From Gnetum montanum (lineage: Eukaryota > Streptophyta > Gnetopsida > Gnetales > Gnetaceae): a DNA stretch of 64,000 nucleotides. The position numbers were made by a program, and so were the translations under genes. Below the pieces are notes generated by a model. That model did not search any database, was not told the origin of the DNA, and saw nothing but the letters and a program-made list of their open reading frames with translations. Below, piece by piece: positions 34,437 to 47,452 of the stretch. The stretch spans positions 1,920-65,919 of the forward strand of contig MNCI01034752.1 in the NCBI GenBank assembly GCA_015680685.1. Reading direction: 5' to 3'. The first letter of the stretch is position 1; each line of letters begins with the position of its first letter.

Positions 34437-34448
34437 TACCCCCATGAC
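34437..34448 (-). promoter_or_regulatory. Polypurine tract of element 2
   Basis: AGTCATGGGGGTA on the minus strand directly precedes the LTR start TGATAAGG. Element 3 has the same arrangement at 44363. Confidence 0.8.
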
Positions 34449-36580
34449 TAAATGAAAACTCATCCTCGAGTGTTTTACAAAATATTGGGAAGGTATGGGA
34501 TTATTGACTAATCAACAACTGATAATGGAATGGGATGATAGACTCAATGTGCCCAATGAACGGATCAATAAGCATGTTACAACACTAGTGTTCATGACCA
34601 TTATGGTGACACTCGTACATAAATGACATCCAAGCCTTTATTTGGTAGCTTGTAGTGAAAGAGAGAGAAAGAAAATAAAGCATGTTGCTGCCAATGCTAA
34701 GATTGTGCCTTTCATTGTTATCCATAGCCATGCCACTAGACTTGCTCCTTTCATAAATGCTCCAGTTCTGATCCATCCTATGTGCTTCCTCTAAGACTAG
34801 TCCATTGTTTTTATGATCATCATCTGCACACACAAAATAGTCACAAATGAGCAAAGATAGATAAACCATAATGCAGTTGATACCTTGCCTTGATATGAAG
34901 AGCATTGGTTGAGTTGTGGTTATGGAAGAAATTGGTTTAGAGATTTATCATAGGTGACTACCCAAGGTGTAGGGGTTAGACGAATAGTAAAATGGAGAAA
35001 ATTGAAGAATTTGTGCTAGGGCCCCCACGACTAAGAGCGAACCTCTTGTAGCAATAAGATGAAAACATATGAGGAATAAGATAGATGGGAAAAAATAATA
35101 ATGACAATGCCAATAAAATGGATGTCATAGATGGGGATGAAACAAGATATGATTGATTATAGGAAATGTTTAAGGAAATGAACTTAACAATTGCACCAAA
35201 AAGGAATGCTAGTGGGTCCTCCCCAATGTAAGCTCATGCCTTTTGTTCCTTGACAAACCCACAAACCAAAGAGTCTATAGGCTTTAAGAATGTCATTTAG
35301 AAGCAAGATTTAAAAATTTACCCACAAGAATTCACCAAAGAAAAATAATGCATCAACCCAGAATTGGAGTAATGATAGAACTGGAAATGAGGTGAAAAAA
35401 TGGGGAGAAAGATGGAGAGGAGAGAATGGAATGGAATCCCAAGAACAAGGTTCTGTAAAGTCCATTGTGTATTTCATGGTTAAGATAACTAAGTAGAACT
35501 CATCCCAAATATAGAATCAAACCAACCACATTGAGTGACCTCGCATCAATACACTTGACCAATCCATCCACTTGAAGTAACAAGAATGCTTCCACAAAGA
35601 GTCACCACCATTCTGAGGGGAGCAAGATGGAGAAGCAGGAAGCAAGAAAGGGCCTTAGTTAGAGGGAACCTTTAGGCATGGGTAACATGTTTGTCTAGTT
35701 CCATAGCCAGTGATTGTAGCCCATATTGCTTTATTATGTGTAAGGGGTGTGCTTTGAATTCTCACCTTCTTTCTTGCATGAGAACCACATCATGCAAAGA
35801 CTTATTTTTATTCACTTAGCTTCCTGATTTTTGAATAATGTGAGAATGGAAGAAAACCCAAGAAAAAGCATCCAAGAACCCAAGAGAATGGCTAGCAAAA
35901 ATGCATTGAATCCCTTTGAAGTCATACCCTTTGCATTCTTTGAGTCTTTCCTTGGTTTGAAAAGTACCTAGCCACCAATTCATTAAAAGTTTACTTAGAA
36001 AAAAGGAACTATGTAGTTCCAAGCCAAAGGAGACCATAGAGTTGTATGGATGAGTGGACAACATGGACTCATTGCCTATTTTACCAAAAGAACCATTCCT
36101 TAATATCAATATCATAATTCAAAGGTAAAAACCAAACATTAGCAATCAATATGATATAATTCAATCCACCATCATGATCATTTATTGGATGATGAATAAA
36201 AGCAATCAAGCAATCAAAAAAATAGTAAAAATGTGAACGATGTTGTAAAACAAAAATAAGAAAAGTTGGAAAAATGTGTAAAACAAAAATATGTGAAACA
36301 AAAATGTGTAAAACAAAAATTCAAAAAGAACTAAGTGTTTAGAATGGTTAGCATAGGTAGCCATCTACACATGACTGAGTTGGAAGGAGGAGATCTGAAA
36401 TAGTGAGCAAGGTTGTCCACTAATAGAGGTAGCATGTGTACTAGTTGTCCTAAGCTCATGAAAAGGTTTGGTTTGTTGCACGTTGACCAATAGTTTCTTG
36501 TCTAGGCTCTCAGGTTTGTATATTATCATGGCCCCTGAAGGAAAAGTTACGTAAATAATATAAGGTCCTTCTTACAGCGT
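34449..36580 (-). other. Post-integrase region of element 2, non-coding
   Basis: About 2.1 kb with no coding motif I trust. The part 35200-36350 is clearly related to 48200-49450 of element 3; both contain GAAAGGGCCTTAGTTAGAGG and TAACATGTYTKTCTAGTTCC. It is therefore a conserved non-coding segment of this element family. The long ORF found in element 3 is absent here. Confidence 0.65.
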
Positions 36581-37400
36581 TTAAAATTTAGTATGTTGTG
36601 GCACATGTGTGGGATTCTTGTAGAGAACCTTATCTCCTGGTTGATATTTAACTTTCTTAATCCTTAAGTCATGATGTTGCTTATTGAATGCCTTGTGCAA
36701 GTTGTTAGATGATAGGAAAAATAGTCAATTTTCATTTAGCAAATTAAAGGTTACTAACCATTGTTTCTATGCTAGGTCAAGGTTAAGGTTGAGGTCACAT
36801 ACTGTGGATAGTGTATGAAGCTCAGTTTGAATGGGAAGCGTTGGTAATTTACCATACACTAACTCATAGGGAGAGTAGCCTGTAGGGAGTTTCCATGTGG
36901 AGTAGTATGCCCAAAGAGCATCATTCAGTTTAGAGCTCCAATCTTGCCTAAAATTGCTAATAGTTCTTGTCAATATTTTCATAATCTCCCTATTGGTGAC
37001 TTTAGCTTGACTGTTCGCTTGCGGGTTGTATTGTGTTGTCAATTTATGCTCAACCCCTAAGCGTTGCATTAATTTCTAAAAAGTTGCACTTGTGAAGTGT
37101 GTACCATTGTCTGAAATAACTGCACATGGCACACCAAACCTATTTATGATTTTTTGTTGAACAAATCGTGTAGCTGTAGATGATGTATAATCTTTAACAG
37201 CATCTTCTTCAGTCCATCTTGTTAGGTAATCAACAACAAAAATAATATAAGCTTTTCTATTAGACATTAGTGTAATTGGCCTCATAAAATCAATTCCCCA
37301 AATGTTGAAGAGTTCTAATAGTTGACCTAGATCGAGAACATACCATCAAACCAAGCCATTGGGACACACTTTGTAAAGTTGTGCATTGATCTCCAAAAAG
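36581..37400 (-). pseudogene. Integrase of element 2
   Basis: The core reads AYIIFVVDYLTRWTEE, RFGVPCAVISDNGTHFTSA and VEHKLTTQYNPQANSQAKV, so the catalytic Asp residues are present. The tail reads WSSKLNDALWAYYSTWKLPTG and YSPYELVYGKLPTLP. The N-terminal HHCC zinc finger is missing: the sequence passes from the RNase H side (EINAQLYKVCPNGLV) straight into FNIWGIDF, where element 3 still has the finger. TAG stops are also present. Non-functional. Confidence 0.88.
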
Positions 37401-38960
37401 TACTTGGCTCGATAAAGAAATTGTTGTTTCTTCTTAAGGTTTAACTCTTGTGGTGTTTGTTGGGTGAGGAGATAGGTAAGAATGATACTGTACCAGTTTT
37501 TCTTCGTGGATGATTGATTATTCACTACACTAGCAAAGAAGAATTCATTAGGGAAATGATCAGAAATTGGATACTCATCATCTTTGTTGTTCCATCACAA
37601 TCGAGATAAATGATGAGCAACTACATTCTCAGTGCCCTTGTGATTGATCATCATTAAATCAAAATCTTGTAAGATTACAAGCGATCATATGATATGAGGG
37701 CTTACCATTGGCATATTCATGAGGAACTGCATTGCACTATGATTTGTATGTATATATACTTTATATCCCAATACATAGTGTCTAAACTTTTCTAGTGCAA
37801 ACACTATAGCCATTAATTCTTTCTTTGTGGTAGTGTATTTAGGTTGTGCACCAGTGATACTTCTACTTGCACATTGGATGTAATAAGGATTCTTCTAGTC
37901 ATCTAACTATGTAAGTACAACTCCTAAAGCATAGTTGGATGCATCGGTCATGATATGGATTGGTTTGGACCAGTCAAGAGCTTGTAGAATAAGTGTTTCT
38001 ACTAGCTTCTATTTTAAAGTTTGGAAAGCTAATTCGCATTCCATGGTCCACTTGAAAGGTAAATCCTTTTTCATTAATTCCATCAATGGATTGACAACCT
38101 TTGAAAATTTCTTAATAAATCTCTTATAGTCGCGAGTATGTCCAAGGAATGACTGAATATCTTTGATAGTTTCTGGTTGATAAGTAATTCCTTGGATAAT
38201 TTGGATTTTCTCGGGGTCTACCTCTATCCTTGTGTGTGAGATTTTGTGCCCTAGTACTATGCCTTCTTGGACCATCAAATGGCTTTTCTACCAGTTGAAC
38301 CTCAAAATGGTTTCTACACATCTTTTTACCACTTGTTCCAACTAGTCCAAGGCTTGATCAAAGTTGTCTTCATAAGTGGAGAAATTCATAAAGACCTCCA
38401 TGCCATTCCCTATCTGCTATTTGAATATTCTTAGAACTAGTTTTTAAAATGTTGCAGGGGCATTGCACAAGCCAAATGACATTCTTTTGTATGTGAACGT
38501 TCCCCAAGGATTGATGAACATAGTCTTGGCTTAGTCTTCTAGGACTATTTGTACTTGGTTATATCTACTATATCCATCTAGAAAATATAATAGTGATGCC
38601 TTGCAATGGTTTCTAAGACTTGGTCAACAAATAGTAATGGAAAGTGATCTTTCAATATTTCCATATTTAGTAGCCTAAAATCTATGCACACCTTTCATTT
38701 ACTTCTCTTTTTAGGAATAATAACTGAGGGGCTAACCCATTCACTATCAACAATGGGGTATATGAACCCAACTTTGAGAAGCTCTTCAATTTCTTCCTTA
38801 ACTATTTGCTTCAGCTTAGGTTTCAATGAACTCTGCAGTTGTCTTTGAGGTTTCATGGAGGGGTCAATGTAAATTCTATGTTGGCATATCCAAGGATCTA
38901 TTCTAGTTAATTTGGGGTATGACCAAGTGAAGGCTTCTAACCATTTATTTATTACTTTCA
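37401..38960 (-). pseudogene. Reverse transcriptase-RNase H of element 2
   Basis: RT pieces are LKQIVKEEIEELLKVGFIYP, DSEWVSPSVIIPKK, KVCIDFRLLNM, and MVQEGIVLGHKIS with the following RNase H linker (38009-38278). RNase H continues with CASRSITGAQPKYTTTKKEL and KVYIHTNHSAMQFL, and ends GTENVVAHHLSRL. The catalytic box, normally FMDDFS in this lineage, reads FMNFS because a codon is lost, so the active site is destroyed. Stops occur mostly as TAG. Confidence 0.88.
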
Positions 38961-39479
38961 GTAGTTCTTCTTTCTGTTGAGGAGTAAGCTTAACGTTGAT
39001 AATTACCGGTTTTCTTTCTTAAGGAACATGTATTCCATATTGGTGGGCAATGGTTTTAGCTCGAGGGGCTCCTACTTAAATTTCTCAAGGATTTCCAATT
39101 TCCCCCACTTGACATTTTCAAGGTTAAGACTTGGAAGTTGGTGGTGGACTTGCTCTAGTGTCTATGCTATTGATGTAATCACAAGTCAAACCCTTATTTG
39201 GCTCCATGCATATGAGTGAACTTCTTTCTTGATTAGCTATTAGCCACTAGGTTCCTTCCTATTCTGTGGCTGCTGCATATAGGCATCTTTGTATGTTGAT
39301 CACTTGTGCACACTGATTACATGTAGGCAATGTTAAACTTTGCATAAACCATGACCTCTACACTTAATTACACCCTGTGTCACTATATGCGATGCATGGA
39401 ACTTTCTTCTTCTCAATCTTTTCAAATGTATTTTCCTTTGTTATTTCTAGGGAAAGATCACAAATTCCTAGGCATGCAT

Positions 39480-39990
39480 TGATGGTGCTTAGCCATGCTC
39501 TTCCCATTATGATTGGGAAGTCCCCCTTACAATTATTTACCTAAATCACTAGAAAGTCAACTGGGTACAACCACCCAAAAATAGTGGTAATAATGTCTTT
39601 CACCAGTCCCAATGGGATAGTGATGGACTGGTCAGCCAACTTTAGACAGATGTCACTCTTTTTCAATGGAGGTAGGTTCAAGGCCTTGTACATTTCTTGA
39701 GAAATCAAGTTAACACCAGAACCTAAATCCAAAAGGGCCTTGCACGATGCATTTCTAGAAATTTGTAAGTATATCAAAGGACTCTCTAGATTAGATAATT
39801 TCCTAGAAAGGTGGCTAGCTTTGATCCAATTGTTGACGACATGTGTTAGCATGACCGTATGCATTGAGTGCGATGGTTGAGTTGAAGTAGACTTCAAAGT
39901 TTTGATTGATACTGAGGCATCTAAGGAATTAGCTGCTTGTTATTGCAAGGGCTTGGTTGGTCTATTGGTTCTAAAGAAATGTCTTTTCTT
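39480..39990 (-). pseudogene. Protease of element 2
   Basis: A 118-codon open frame (39541-39897) holds CKALLDLGSGVNLISQEMYK with the active-site D-x-G core, then LKLADQSITIPLGLVKDI and YPVDFLVI. This is the pattern of Athila-type proteases (DLGA core, PxGxVEDV, FPADFVV). Confidence 0.85.
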
Positions 39991-42420
39991 CATGTGGTTG
40001 TTGGAACCAACAATAGGTTGAGAGTTAACAACCCTTGTGGCATTACATTGCTACGACTGGGTAGGGATTTCACCCTGCATAGCTGGAGCAGGTAGTAGTG
40101 GAGCTATTGGTGGAAGAGATGCAGCCAGATGAGAAGGATGATATGCTTGTAGAATATCACCCTTAGAAGAGGGAGTCGCATAATACTCACAAGCTTGGTA
40201 GTGAGGTTGAGGATTGATGTGACCAATAGAGTCACATGGGGAGATTGGCTATTGCATGTAATATCTATATGGGTCAGGTTGCCAATAAGAGGATACTATT
40301 GCTTCGATGGTGGCATTCACCATGATTGTGGATGCTGCCACTATTGATATTGCTCAATCAATTATGGTGGAGTTCCACTTGGATAATATGTTAAGGGTTG
40401 GTGGAATTGTCTTGGGTTACCTTGGATGTAAGGTAACCTTTGGGGTGCTTGCTGTTTGTTCAATCATGGGTTGAGTGCATACACCCCAAACTCTTGCAGA
40501 TGTGAGATTACAGGGCAAAAACCCCTAGGATGGTCATATTAACATATTTCAAATCCACTATCATTGTCTATTTCTGACTCCACAACCTCTTCAATGATGG
40601 AAACGTTTCCTTTACGCTTGCTACATGCATGTTCAACTACTCTATTTTTTCTTTTTTCACGATTACTACCTTTCTCTCTAGACTCCTCTACTATTTTAAG
40701 AATAGATTGAAATCTATTATGTAGAGAATCTCACATTTGGTCTATCTTTGCTGAAACTTCTAATGTCATATTTTGGATAGGAAAATTTTTCCTATTCAGC
40801 ATCTCTTCAAGTGGTGACTCTTCTTCATCCTCACAAAATTTTACTCCCCTCTTCTGAAGGGAAGGATCTTGGTTATACTCTTCCGCACTTTCTATTTTCC
40901 ATAGCTCACCTTCTTCCTTAGCAACTTGCTCCAATAGTCTTTGAATTTGATGGGACCTAAACTCGAATAGTCTTCCATGGGCATAAGTCCCAAGGGTTTT
41001 TCTCATTTCATGCCTAAGCCCATCTATGAGATGGCGTAGTTGATCCCTTTGTGAATAACCATGGCTAGGACAATGATGTAATAGTGCATAGTATCAGCCC
41101 ATGGAAGCATCCAAGGGTTCATGTCCTCCTTGTTTCCAGCCTTGGATTTTCTTTCATAGGTTGGACACTCGGAAGTACGTTTTGTACTTATTGTTGAATA
41201 ATTTTAACATAGTACTCCAGCTAGGAATAGATTCCAGTTCTAAGGATTGGTACCAACTTTCTGCTTCTTTCACGAGTGTCCACAAGAACAAATTAAGTTT
41301 TTTCCATTCATTCTCTATGTTTTGTAAGGAACATGCATCATGGAACACTTGTAAATGATTCTAAGGATCAATGTTGTATCCCCCTTCAAATCATGGGATG
41401 TTGTTCATATCTAATCTCTTGATCCTACTATCTTTCTTGTGCCTTGTTGGAATTCTAACAGCCTCAGTTATGTCTAACATACTTCGAGTAGCGATTAAGA
41501 TTTCATCGTGATCATCTCGTAAATGACATCGATGATGCCTACGTTATTTCCAACTCTCCCTTCTTCTATATCGTGACTCTCTAGAGTGCCCTCATTCCCT
41601 TTCCTGGCTATTTCATCTATGACTTTCACTTTGCCTACCTTTATCCTCATGGTCTTTTTCTTTATGACCATGTAAAAATATTGAAGAAGAGGGTGAAGGA
41701 AATGATGAAGGTAAAGAAGAAGGAGAACCATCACCATGACAATGTCTGCTACCTTCTCTTATGTGGTCTTGGTCTCGATCGTGATTACAATTAGAATGTC
41801 CATATTTATCATGTGTCTGTGTCCCTTTTTTGGACCCTTTATGCCCATGGGGTATCAGAACCTGGGTTATGAATAGTGGAGTGAAGGTTTTGATACACAA
41901 TCCCTTGGCCAAAGTCAAGGGAAGGAACATCGTTGTGTGGGTGATTGCTTGAGGTAGGTTCACCACCCTCATTTTTGCTTAAGACATGTGGAACATCCTG
42001 GGACCATGTACACTTCAAAGACTTATGATGTCTTTCCTGTTGCAAGTCCCTTTGATGTTGTGCCTCTGTGGGACTGTATTATCTTGAGTCATGATCTTGC
42101 ACAACATATTCTGCATGTAAGTGAAACATGCCAATTTGTGTGAGAGCATAAATAAGCATGCTTGGGACTAAATCATTTAGAGGTAACACTATGTTACCCT
42201 CTAAGTCTCACCAATGTAGTTGTTCATCTTGATGAAGGATAAAGGTAAAGTCTGGTATATACTCATTGGGATGAATATATACCACTCGAACTTGTTGAGG
42301 GGCTGGCAGATCAATGTCATGTGTATTACGCTTCCAATTGTTTCCTATTTTAGACCTAGGCGGTGAGGTGCTTTCATATGCAGAAGGAGACATACTTTTC
42401 TATTTAGTGTGCAATGTATT
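39991..42420 (-). pseudogene. Gag of element 2
   Basis: The minus strand from 42393 shows RVVYIHPNEYIPDFTFILHQ, a variable basic and histidine-rich region (41495-42045), then the gag core near 41150-41420: FEGGYNIDP, HLQVFHDAC, and SLVKEAESWYQSLELESIPSW. The C-terminal acidic segment is at 40731-41006. Stops at expected Gln or Glu positions and frameshifts split it. Confidence 0.8.
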
Positions 42421-42510
42421 CTTGTTTATTATTTTCTGAACCAACCCTAAGGGTTTGTTCCAATGATGTGAATGATTTCCTATGCTCTAGTTAGCACACA
42501 AACAACTAAG

Positions 42511-42528
42511 TCCCTGGCAATGGTGCCA
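42511..42528 (-). promoter_or_regulatory. Primer-binding site of element 2 (tRNA-Asp type)
   Basis: TGGCACCATTGCCAGGGA on the minus strand, one base from the LTR end ...CATCA. It matches the plant tRNA-Asp primer site TGGCGCCGTTGCCGGGGA except at three positions, all consistent with C-to-T type decay. This primer is typical of Athila elements. Confidence 0.88.
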
Positions 42529-42529
42529 A

Positions 42530-43501
42530 TGATGAGCGGTGAGGTACCCCTATGCTCAACCATACGAATATGAGCATTTCACACACCATCCAGTTGAATT
42601 CCAAGGACTAAGTGCTTATGCACCCTTGTGGAACAAGGATGGGTTGATTGATCATTGTCTTCCCAAACTTACTTGTATGTCATGATTGTATGGTTAAGTA
42701 AGCTTGAGGCATATGATTTTTATAGCTTTTATGTTTGTATGTCCTGTGCTAATAGGGAAAGAGAGAGATAACTAAGTGACTAATTTAACTTAACTATTGA
42801 TTAACTAGGATTTAACTAATCCTAACACTAGTATCCATTCTCACTTGCCGTACACATTCTAAACTAGTGCAACACAATTGGGATTACCAAACGCTAATCG
42901 TTATAGGATTACCAAGTCTTACACGCATGCTCAAAGTGATCGCACTAAGTGTAATTTAATAATTTGTTGAATTGATCAAAATGAATTGCTATGCTAATAA
43001 TAGAAATGTAAAGTGCATAAAATAAAATAAATGCATAAGAAAAGAAAATAAAATAAATGTGTAAGAAAAAAAATCCCAAGTGTTGCAAGGATGAATCAAA
43101 GAGCTCTTCTTTATTGTCGTACACAAGGTGTGCTTAGGTACATAATGCTCAAATAAAGATCCTTTCACACTTCGACCTTGTACTGTGGCAACTTGGAAAA
43201 TACTCTAACTTTTAGACTACAAGAGTTTCACTACTTGACTACTAAAAGACTTCTTTTCCAGACTTCCTCTTAACTCTCTCTTCTAAATTACTTCCTATTG
43301 TGTGCCTGGGCACTGTATTTATAGGCCCAAGAGTAACCCAGGAATAACTGCTCTAATAATAACCACTCTAATAATTAGAGTAACCACTCCAATAATAACC
43401 ACTCTAATAATTAGAGTAGCCACTCTAATAATAACCACTCTAATACTTAGAGTAACCACTCTAATAATAACCACTCTAATTATTAGAGTAACCACTCATC
43501 A
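42530..43501 (-). repeat. Element 2 right (5') LTR
   Basis: 972 bp from TGATGAGCGGTG to CCACTCATCA. It carries the TATA box CTATAAATACAG on the minus strand (near 43314-43324). The palindromic CTCTAATAATTAGAG array (43347-43501) has extra copies, which accounts for the 64-bp length difference from the left LTR. Confidence 0.93.
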
Positions 43502-43506
43502 ATAAT
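43502..43506. repeat. Target-site duplication of element 2 (right)
   Basis: ATAAT, identical to 33524-33528. Confidence 0.9.
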
Positions 43507-43854
43507 AAATGGTTAGATCCAAATCTAATTGAAATTTCACTTATTATTATCACTCATAAGTAAAATCAAAGTTTTCACTTGAAATTCTAATGTTAAGTTT
43601 AAAGGTGGAAAAAAATGATTTAACCAAATTGAAACCACATAAAATTAACATAAATTCTAGAATATTACAAAGAAGATGTCACCTAATGTGTGACCTTGCC
43701 TTACTACAACAACTTCATAACTTCTTAAGAGATCTAATGATTGTTAATTGCCACAAGATTTTAATAATCTTCCTTAATTATTTTTAATGATTGTTGTACT
43801 AGTTCAGGATTGTTGTTACTAAACATTAAACTAAACATTAATCTTCCTTAATCT
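43507..43854. other. Unidentified DNA between elements 2 and 3
   Basis: About 350 bp of AT-rich sequence with a duplicated TTGTTACTAAACATTAA near 43812 and 43861. It occupies the place where the left half of element 3's LTR should be, but does not align with it. No gene is seen. Confidence 0.5.
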
Positions 43855-44362
43855 TGATTGTTGTTACTAAACATTAAGTGTTACTAGGATTACCAAGCAT
43901 TAGACATATGCTCAAAGTGGTCATACTTATGTTTGATATTTAATCTATATTAATTAATCTCTTAATATCTTAAAAACATTAGAGGAAATTTCTTGAATAT
44001 TAAATGCTTAAAAAATAATTATTCTAATCCAAGTCCTTCAAGGTTTGATCAGAAAGCTTATCTTTATTACTGCACACATTGAACTGCTTAGGTATAATAG
44101 TGCTCAAATAAAGAACCATACACTCTTTGACTCCTACTATAGGCACTCAAAGAATATTCTAACTTTCAAGAGAAAAAACTACTAGATCTTTGCTACAACT
44201 ATGAGACTTATATCATAAATGCAATAGGTAGATGCACATTTATAGGCAAAATAGGATGCCTTGTCAATAGGTACATGTCAACAGGATTACATCAATGAGA
44301 TCTCATCAATGGGATTGCATCAACGTCATCCTGTCGATTCAACCAATCCATGAGACTCATCA
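43855..44362 (-). repeat. Element 3 left (3') LTR, truncated
   Basis: Matches 56221-56751 of the right LTR, for example TACTAGGATTACCAAG, TATGCTCAAAGTGG and ATAGTGCTYRAATAAAGA, and ends GACTCATCA beside the polypurine tract. Only the last 508 bp of the expected 0.89 kb remain. TATA box CTATAAATG on the minus strand near 44240. Confidence 0.85.
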
Positions 44363-44374
44363 TACCCCCATGAT
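44363..44374 (-). promoter_or_regulatory. Polypurine tract of element 3
   Basis: AATCATGGGGGTA on the minus strand, directly before the LTR start TGATGAGTC; nearly identical to that of element 2. Confidence 0.8.
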
Positions 44375-44604
44375 TGAATGAAAAGTTATCCTTAAGTACT
44401 TTACAAAATTTTGGAAGGTATGGGATTATTGATTAACAAAAAAAAACACACAAACAACAAAACAAAAACTGAGTGCCCAAGTGTACAATTTACAATCATT
44501 ATAAAATTTTGGTGTTCATGGCACACAAAATTGAATACCAGGAATATAAATTCACAAATACAACTCCTCTAAAATTGTAACGATAATGAAGAAGATGAAA
44601 TTGT

Positions 44605-47452
44605 CTAAGGTGGTGAAGGCTCCTTAGGCTCTAAAGAGCCTTCTCTTACTTTAGGTACACATAGTGGTTGAGGTGGTTGTGGTTGTCCTACAATAGCTAC
44701 AACTTTTGCAGGAAGATGGAAGTCATCCAACAGTGTCTTCATCTTCTTCTCATTACTCTAGGGATCATTGACAGTCCATGTGGCTTCACTAATGTGGACT
44801 AAAATGGGAATATCCCATAGATTGGTCATTGTCGAGAACATTTTTTTTTACGTTCACAAACAAGGCAACAAATTATTTATGTTTGATGTCAAATGCTCTA
44901 AGTGCATTTTGTAGCTCTTGGTAATTATTCATCCTTTTGGCTAGGGTCTCAGTAATTGATCATTGATCAATGAACTTTGCCTTGAAAGCCTTGAGTTTGG
45001 TATTTGCAATCTTATGCTTTTGCTTGGTCTATTTATGGTGCTTGAACTCTACCTTGGACAACAAGTAAGAGCTGGCAACTTGCTTCTCAAATTCTGACCA
45101 TGGCCTTCAAATAGTCAACATCACTAGGTTTGCATACTAGAGATTAACAAGCTTTGTGTCTTTTATCATCTTCTTGTTCTATAACTCCTTCATGCAAAAT
45201 TTTGCCTTATTGTAGTTCATCCCATTAAAGATAGGTTGCCAAATATCTTCTCCTTCCTTGAGCTATTGGAGAATCTCATTGATTTTTTCCTTTTCCATCT
45301 AGATGTGTTTTTCAATAATTTCTTTTTATAGACCAACCTAATCTCTATAATGGTTCTTAACTCTCTTAAATTTGAGAGCCTCGTTCTTCTAAGCAGCTAT
45401 CTCTATTGCCAATTTTTGACAAAGGGCATGAACTTCCTTCATGGAGAGGTTTATGTTTTTAGCTACTAATCTCCTTAATTCATTATTCATCCTAGCTAAC
45501 TGCTGTTACTTTTGATGGATAAAATTTGACATTTGCTACTTCTGCACATCAACATTCTGCAAGTGATGATTTTCTACAGTTAGGATCTCATTTTCTCAAT
45601 GTATCTAGACCATGTCCTTTTGAATGTTATGCATGATGGTGTTGGCTAGGGATTGGTCAAAGACTACCATTTCCTTGACATCCTCAACATCTTTAAGTCT
45701 CTTTAGAAGTTGTTGAAAAGCTTTATCTTGTGTTAATGTTGGATTGGGTAATGAGGGATTAGCAAGGTGGGCTCTTAATTTAGTAGCCTTCATAGTAATC
45801 CATTGGTTTTCTATTCTAGCTATTTCAAGTTACCCATCCATTATGATGCATTTTCCCCTTGCTTCAAGTATCTCTAACTAGGTTGTAGTGATGGTATCCA
45901 GAAGATCAAAGACATCTAGAATTGATTTTTTAGTTCCAACTAGTCGATTTAGCAATTCCTCATGCTAGGCTACAATCAATCTACTACTAACAATTCCTAC
46001 AGATGTTTGCACATCTGTAAGTGTAAAAATGTCTAGTATAGACATCATAGGTGCATTTAGTACTTTAACAATTCTATCAGCAACTACTTTGGCCACTATC
46101 TCCTACCCATGGTGTTGCATCACCTAGATGATTGTCCCCTCACCCTCTTCTAGATGCACTAAAAAGGTAGCAATGTTTTCAAAGATGTTTGGGAATTTTT
46201 GCTATTGTGAGAGAGATACTATTACCTCTTAGGTACTAGGATTTTACCTCGTGGGTCCTTGCATTCTTTGGGTTGAGAATATTGGCCTCCACCTTCCATA
46301 TAACTTATAGTTCGGGCCACTTCGTTGAGGTGTTTTATTGCTAGTTAGTACATAGATGGGTCTTCACCACTCATTCCTACTTGCTGCTACTATTATTGCT
46401 AAAGATACTCTTAGATTTTGTGCATGTTCTCAATGGTAGTGTAGGCCTTTGGCATTATCTCATGAGTGAGTGGTAGAGGTGGTTGTTCCTACTCGTCTTC
46501 TTGAATGACTTTGGTACACATCTTTTCCTTCATGATTTTCACCTAGGAGGTAGTTAGAGCATATTGAATGGTGTCATTCATGTAGCAGATTATGCCTTCC
46601 CTTTAGCATAACTTTCTAATGAGGTGTGGGAAAGGAGTACCTTCCTTTCATGTTCATTCTCCTTAAAATGTTTCTCTATCTCTAAATAGGTCAGCTATAG
46701 AAGGCTGTCTTGGAATTTACCACTTAGAGTGATACACGCATGCGTAGAGAAAGTTGTGATCTTACTTGGCCTCATCAGTGAATTAAGGTGAAAGGTCACA
46801 ATCTTGAAGTATGCATGTTTCACCGTGGTTAGTGCACCAAACTCCTTACAATCCACTCTATAACACCAGTGCATCCATTCTTTTTTAACACTAGGATTTG
46901 CCTATGTTGGAATTTTTGCAAGACTCATCCCAGTTTCTAGTAACCCAAGGATATAAAAAATGGCTTTCATAGAGTAGGACAATAAAATGTTCTTGATCTT
47001 GATCATTGAATTAGCCTACTGATTATTCTAGAGCAAGTATGTCTCTCCCATGTACCACTCCTTGTTGGAAGTGATTGTGGCCACATGGAAGAGTTCTATA
47101 ATTGGATATTTACTTCTAGAGGTGTAAACTCCAAGAAATGTCCAAATTTTAACTCTTGGAGCATATATTTCTAGACTTTCTTATTTGTGACCTATTTCAA
47201 GCAAGCCTTCATCAAGGTGATCTTAATGTTCAATCTCGATTCTAGTATCCCATCTCGGTGAGACTGTTCTATTGCAGCTGCCTCTCTAGAAATCTATCAA
47301 ACAAATTCCACTTTGGGCTCCTCCTAAAGAGGTCTTATTGCATGGGTTTCTACTTGCTCATGGGCCTATTCTTGGCCCCTTCCAATTTGTGGCCATTTGT
47401 TCCTTAGTTGTGAGGGTCCTTCTTCCTACATGTGCTTCCCTTTAGGTGTCAT
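44605..47452 (-). pseudogene. Post-integrase ORF3 of element 3, about 950 codons, coiled coil
   Basis: Minus-strand translation from ATG 47452 (MTPKGKHM) to a stop at 44605 (KEPSPP*) reads as protein-like sequence almost throughout, in a few frames. Middle parts include ESRLNIKITLMKACLK, KFGHFLEFTPLEVN and TITSNKEWYMGETYLL. The C-terminal third (45790-44900) is a long heptad-rich stretch (TVENHHLQNVDVQK, ARMNNELRRLVAKN, CQKLAIEIAA). In the best 10-stop stretch I counted 7 TAG, 2 TAA and 1 TGA, mostly where Gln would fit. Athila elements are known to carry an env-like or unknown ORF in this position; I see no signal peptide or membrane segment and do not assign one. Element 2 lacks this ORF. 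Confidence 0.6.

Larger units (their letters stand above)
33529..43501 (-). mobile_element. Element 2: complete Athila-like Ty3/gypsy provirus
   Basis: A 9973-bp element with both LTRs, primer-binding site, polypurine tract and a perfect 5-bp target duplication. On the minus strand gag, protease, RT, RNase H and integrase follow in Ty3/gypsy order. The tRNA-Asp-type primer site, the protease form ALLDLGSGVNL, the EVFM..FS form of RT and the ELVYGKLPTLPIQTE integrase tail all fit the Athila lineage. All ORFs are broken by stops and small deletions. Confidence 0.92.
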
